In this document: positions 63,575-64,000 of the stretch, piece by piece
Numbering within the stretch: the first letter of the stretch is position 1
Layout of the letters: every line of letters begins with the position of its first letter
DNA from: G963665085 sp963665085
GTDB lineage: Bacteria; Bacteroidota; Bacteroidia; Bacteroidales; JAAAOM01
Direction of reading: 5' to 3'
NCBI GenBank assembly: GCA_963665085.2
Contig: CAXXXS010000002.1
Location: 372,001 to 436,000, forward strand
Length of the DNA stretch: 64,000 nucleotides
Position numbers and translations under genes: made by a program
Notes under the pieces: model-generated
What the model was told of the DNA's origin: nothing
Database searches by the model: none
What the model saw: only the letters and a program-made list of their open reading frames with translations

Positions 63575-63766
63575 CTATCTTTTCCTGGCTTTATTAATCT
63601 TTTTATTTCTCTTTTTATGGGTTACCTCCTTAAACTTCTTGTTTTTGGGCATTTCGGACAATCTCGGCATCATCAAATTCCTTCTTTCATAAGTAGCTTT
63701 ACTAGAACCACAAGAACCAAGAATAACCATGGCTAAAATAAAGCCTATAAGTAACAAGCGTTTCAT
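63575..63766 (-). CDS. Small basic lipoprotein
   Basis: The 63-residue precursor has a signal peptide with lipobox VILGSC (Cys19), then SSKATYERRNLMMP and a very basic Lys/Arg tail. The mature peptide is about 45 residues and would be anchored by lipid. Such short lipoproteins occur in many Bacteroidota without known role. The tail could bind nucleic acid, lipopolysaccharide or peptidoglycan. Confidence 0.65.
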   Translation of the reverse strand: MKRLLLIGFILAMVILGSCGSSKATYERRNLMMPRLSEMPKNKKFKEVTHKKRNKKINKARKR

Positions 63767-63874
63767 AATATATTTGTTTAAAGTTAAATGACAAACAACT
63801 TTATTAAAACAAACTTTTAGGCTAAACTGAGTTTTTTATTGATAAACATTACTTACAAATCATTTCCAAACTAT

Positions 63875-63882
63875 TAACTTTG
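63875..63882 (+). promoter_or_regulatory. Possible -7 box reading out of the window
   Basis: TAACTTTG fits TAnnTTTG, and the region to the window end has no gene start, so it may serve a gene beyond the right edge. No TTG element is clear. Confidence 0.35.
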
Positions 63883-64000
63883 GAACATAAAAAATACTGT
63901 AAATAAGAATTTTAAAGCTTATACGCAACTTATTACCTCATGTTACGTTTTGTGTTAAGGATTTAAAAACCGATAATAATTTAAAATATTGGCTTGAAAA

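Noticed and set aside
1..64000. tRNA, rRNA or CRISPR arrays
   Set aside because: No cloverleaf-like segment, rRNA signature or regularly spaced direct repeat was seen by eye on either strand; a covariance search would be needed to exclude small RNAs.

Overview
The window looks like a chromosomal segment of a low-GC Bacteroidota, most likely Bacteroidales/Marinilabiliales. The evidence is promoters of the TAnnTTTG (-7) type, few Shine-Dalgarno sequences, several TTG/GTG starts, SusC-like TonB receptors and outer-membrane beta-barrels, LytS/LytTR signalling, and Bacteroidota families such as DUF2023, DUF4857, DUF4876, DUF6850 and VF530. I saw no rRNA, tRNA, CRISPR array or intact transposase.

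Layout. 1-8.3 kb: a gamma-glutamyltransferase cut by the window edge, an M1 aminopeptidase, and an accessory zone of decayed genes. The zone holds a thioesterase with an in-frame stop, DinB pieces, a DinB/GNAT chimera and a truncated Fic protein. It also holds one intact toxin-antitoxin pair bounded by GTTAGGC/GCCTAAC sites and palindromes, which resembles integron cassettes without an integrase. 8.3-12.1 kb: a small-molecule kinase, an inositol-monophosphatase-family enzyme and an alkaline phosphatase. 12.1-13.3 kb: DUF2023 and flavodoxin, separated by a MITE-like element.

13.5-25.6 kb: a nine-gene minus-strand locus. In order of transcription it encodes a TonB receptor, DUF4876 lipoprotein, DUF6850 barrel, clan-CD-like cysteine peptidase with a helical-repeat tail, ABC ATPase, ABC permease, DUF4857 protein, OB-fold lipoprotein and PepSY membrane protein. 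The make-up and the neighbouring flavodoxin suggest metal, heme or siderophore handling. This is the best candidate in the window for a poorly described system.

26-46.5 kb: mostly housekeeping. It contains Aat, a GAF sensor, RhlE/VF530, an outer-membrane barrel beside a LytS/LytTR pair, the PntAB transhydrogenase, 2-oxoglutarate dehydrogenase E1/E2, TonB, and an ECF sigma factor with an anti-sigma/TonB fusion. 46.5-53 kb: a minus-strand nucleotide-sugar operon (phosphohexomutase, RmlD, RmlC, RmlA, UDP-xylose synthase, UDP-glucose dehydrogenase). 53-64 kb: a YbhN-type flippase-like protein, ribosomal protein S1, a STAS protein, RNase Z, GMP synthase, a repeat-containing secreted protein, SiaC, a MORN protein, an S4 protein and small unknowns.
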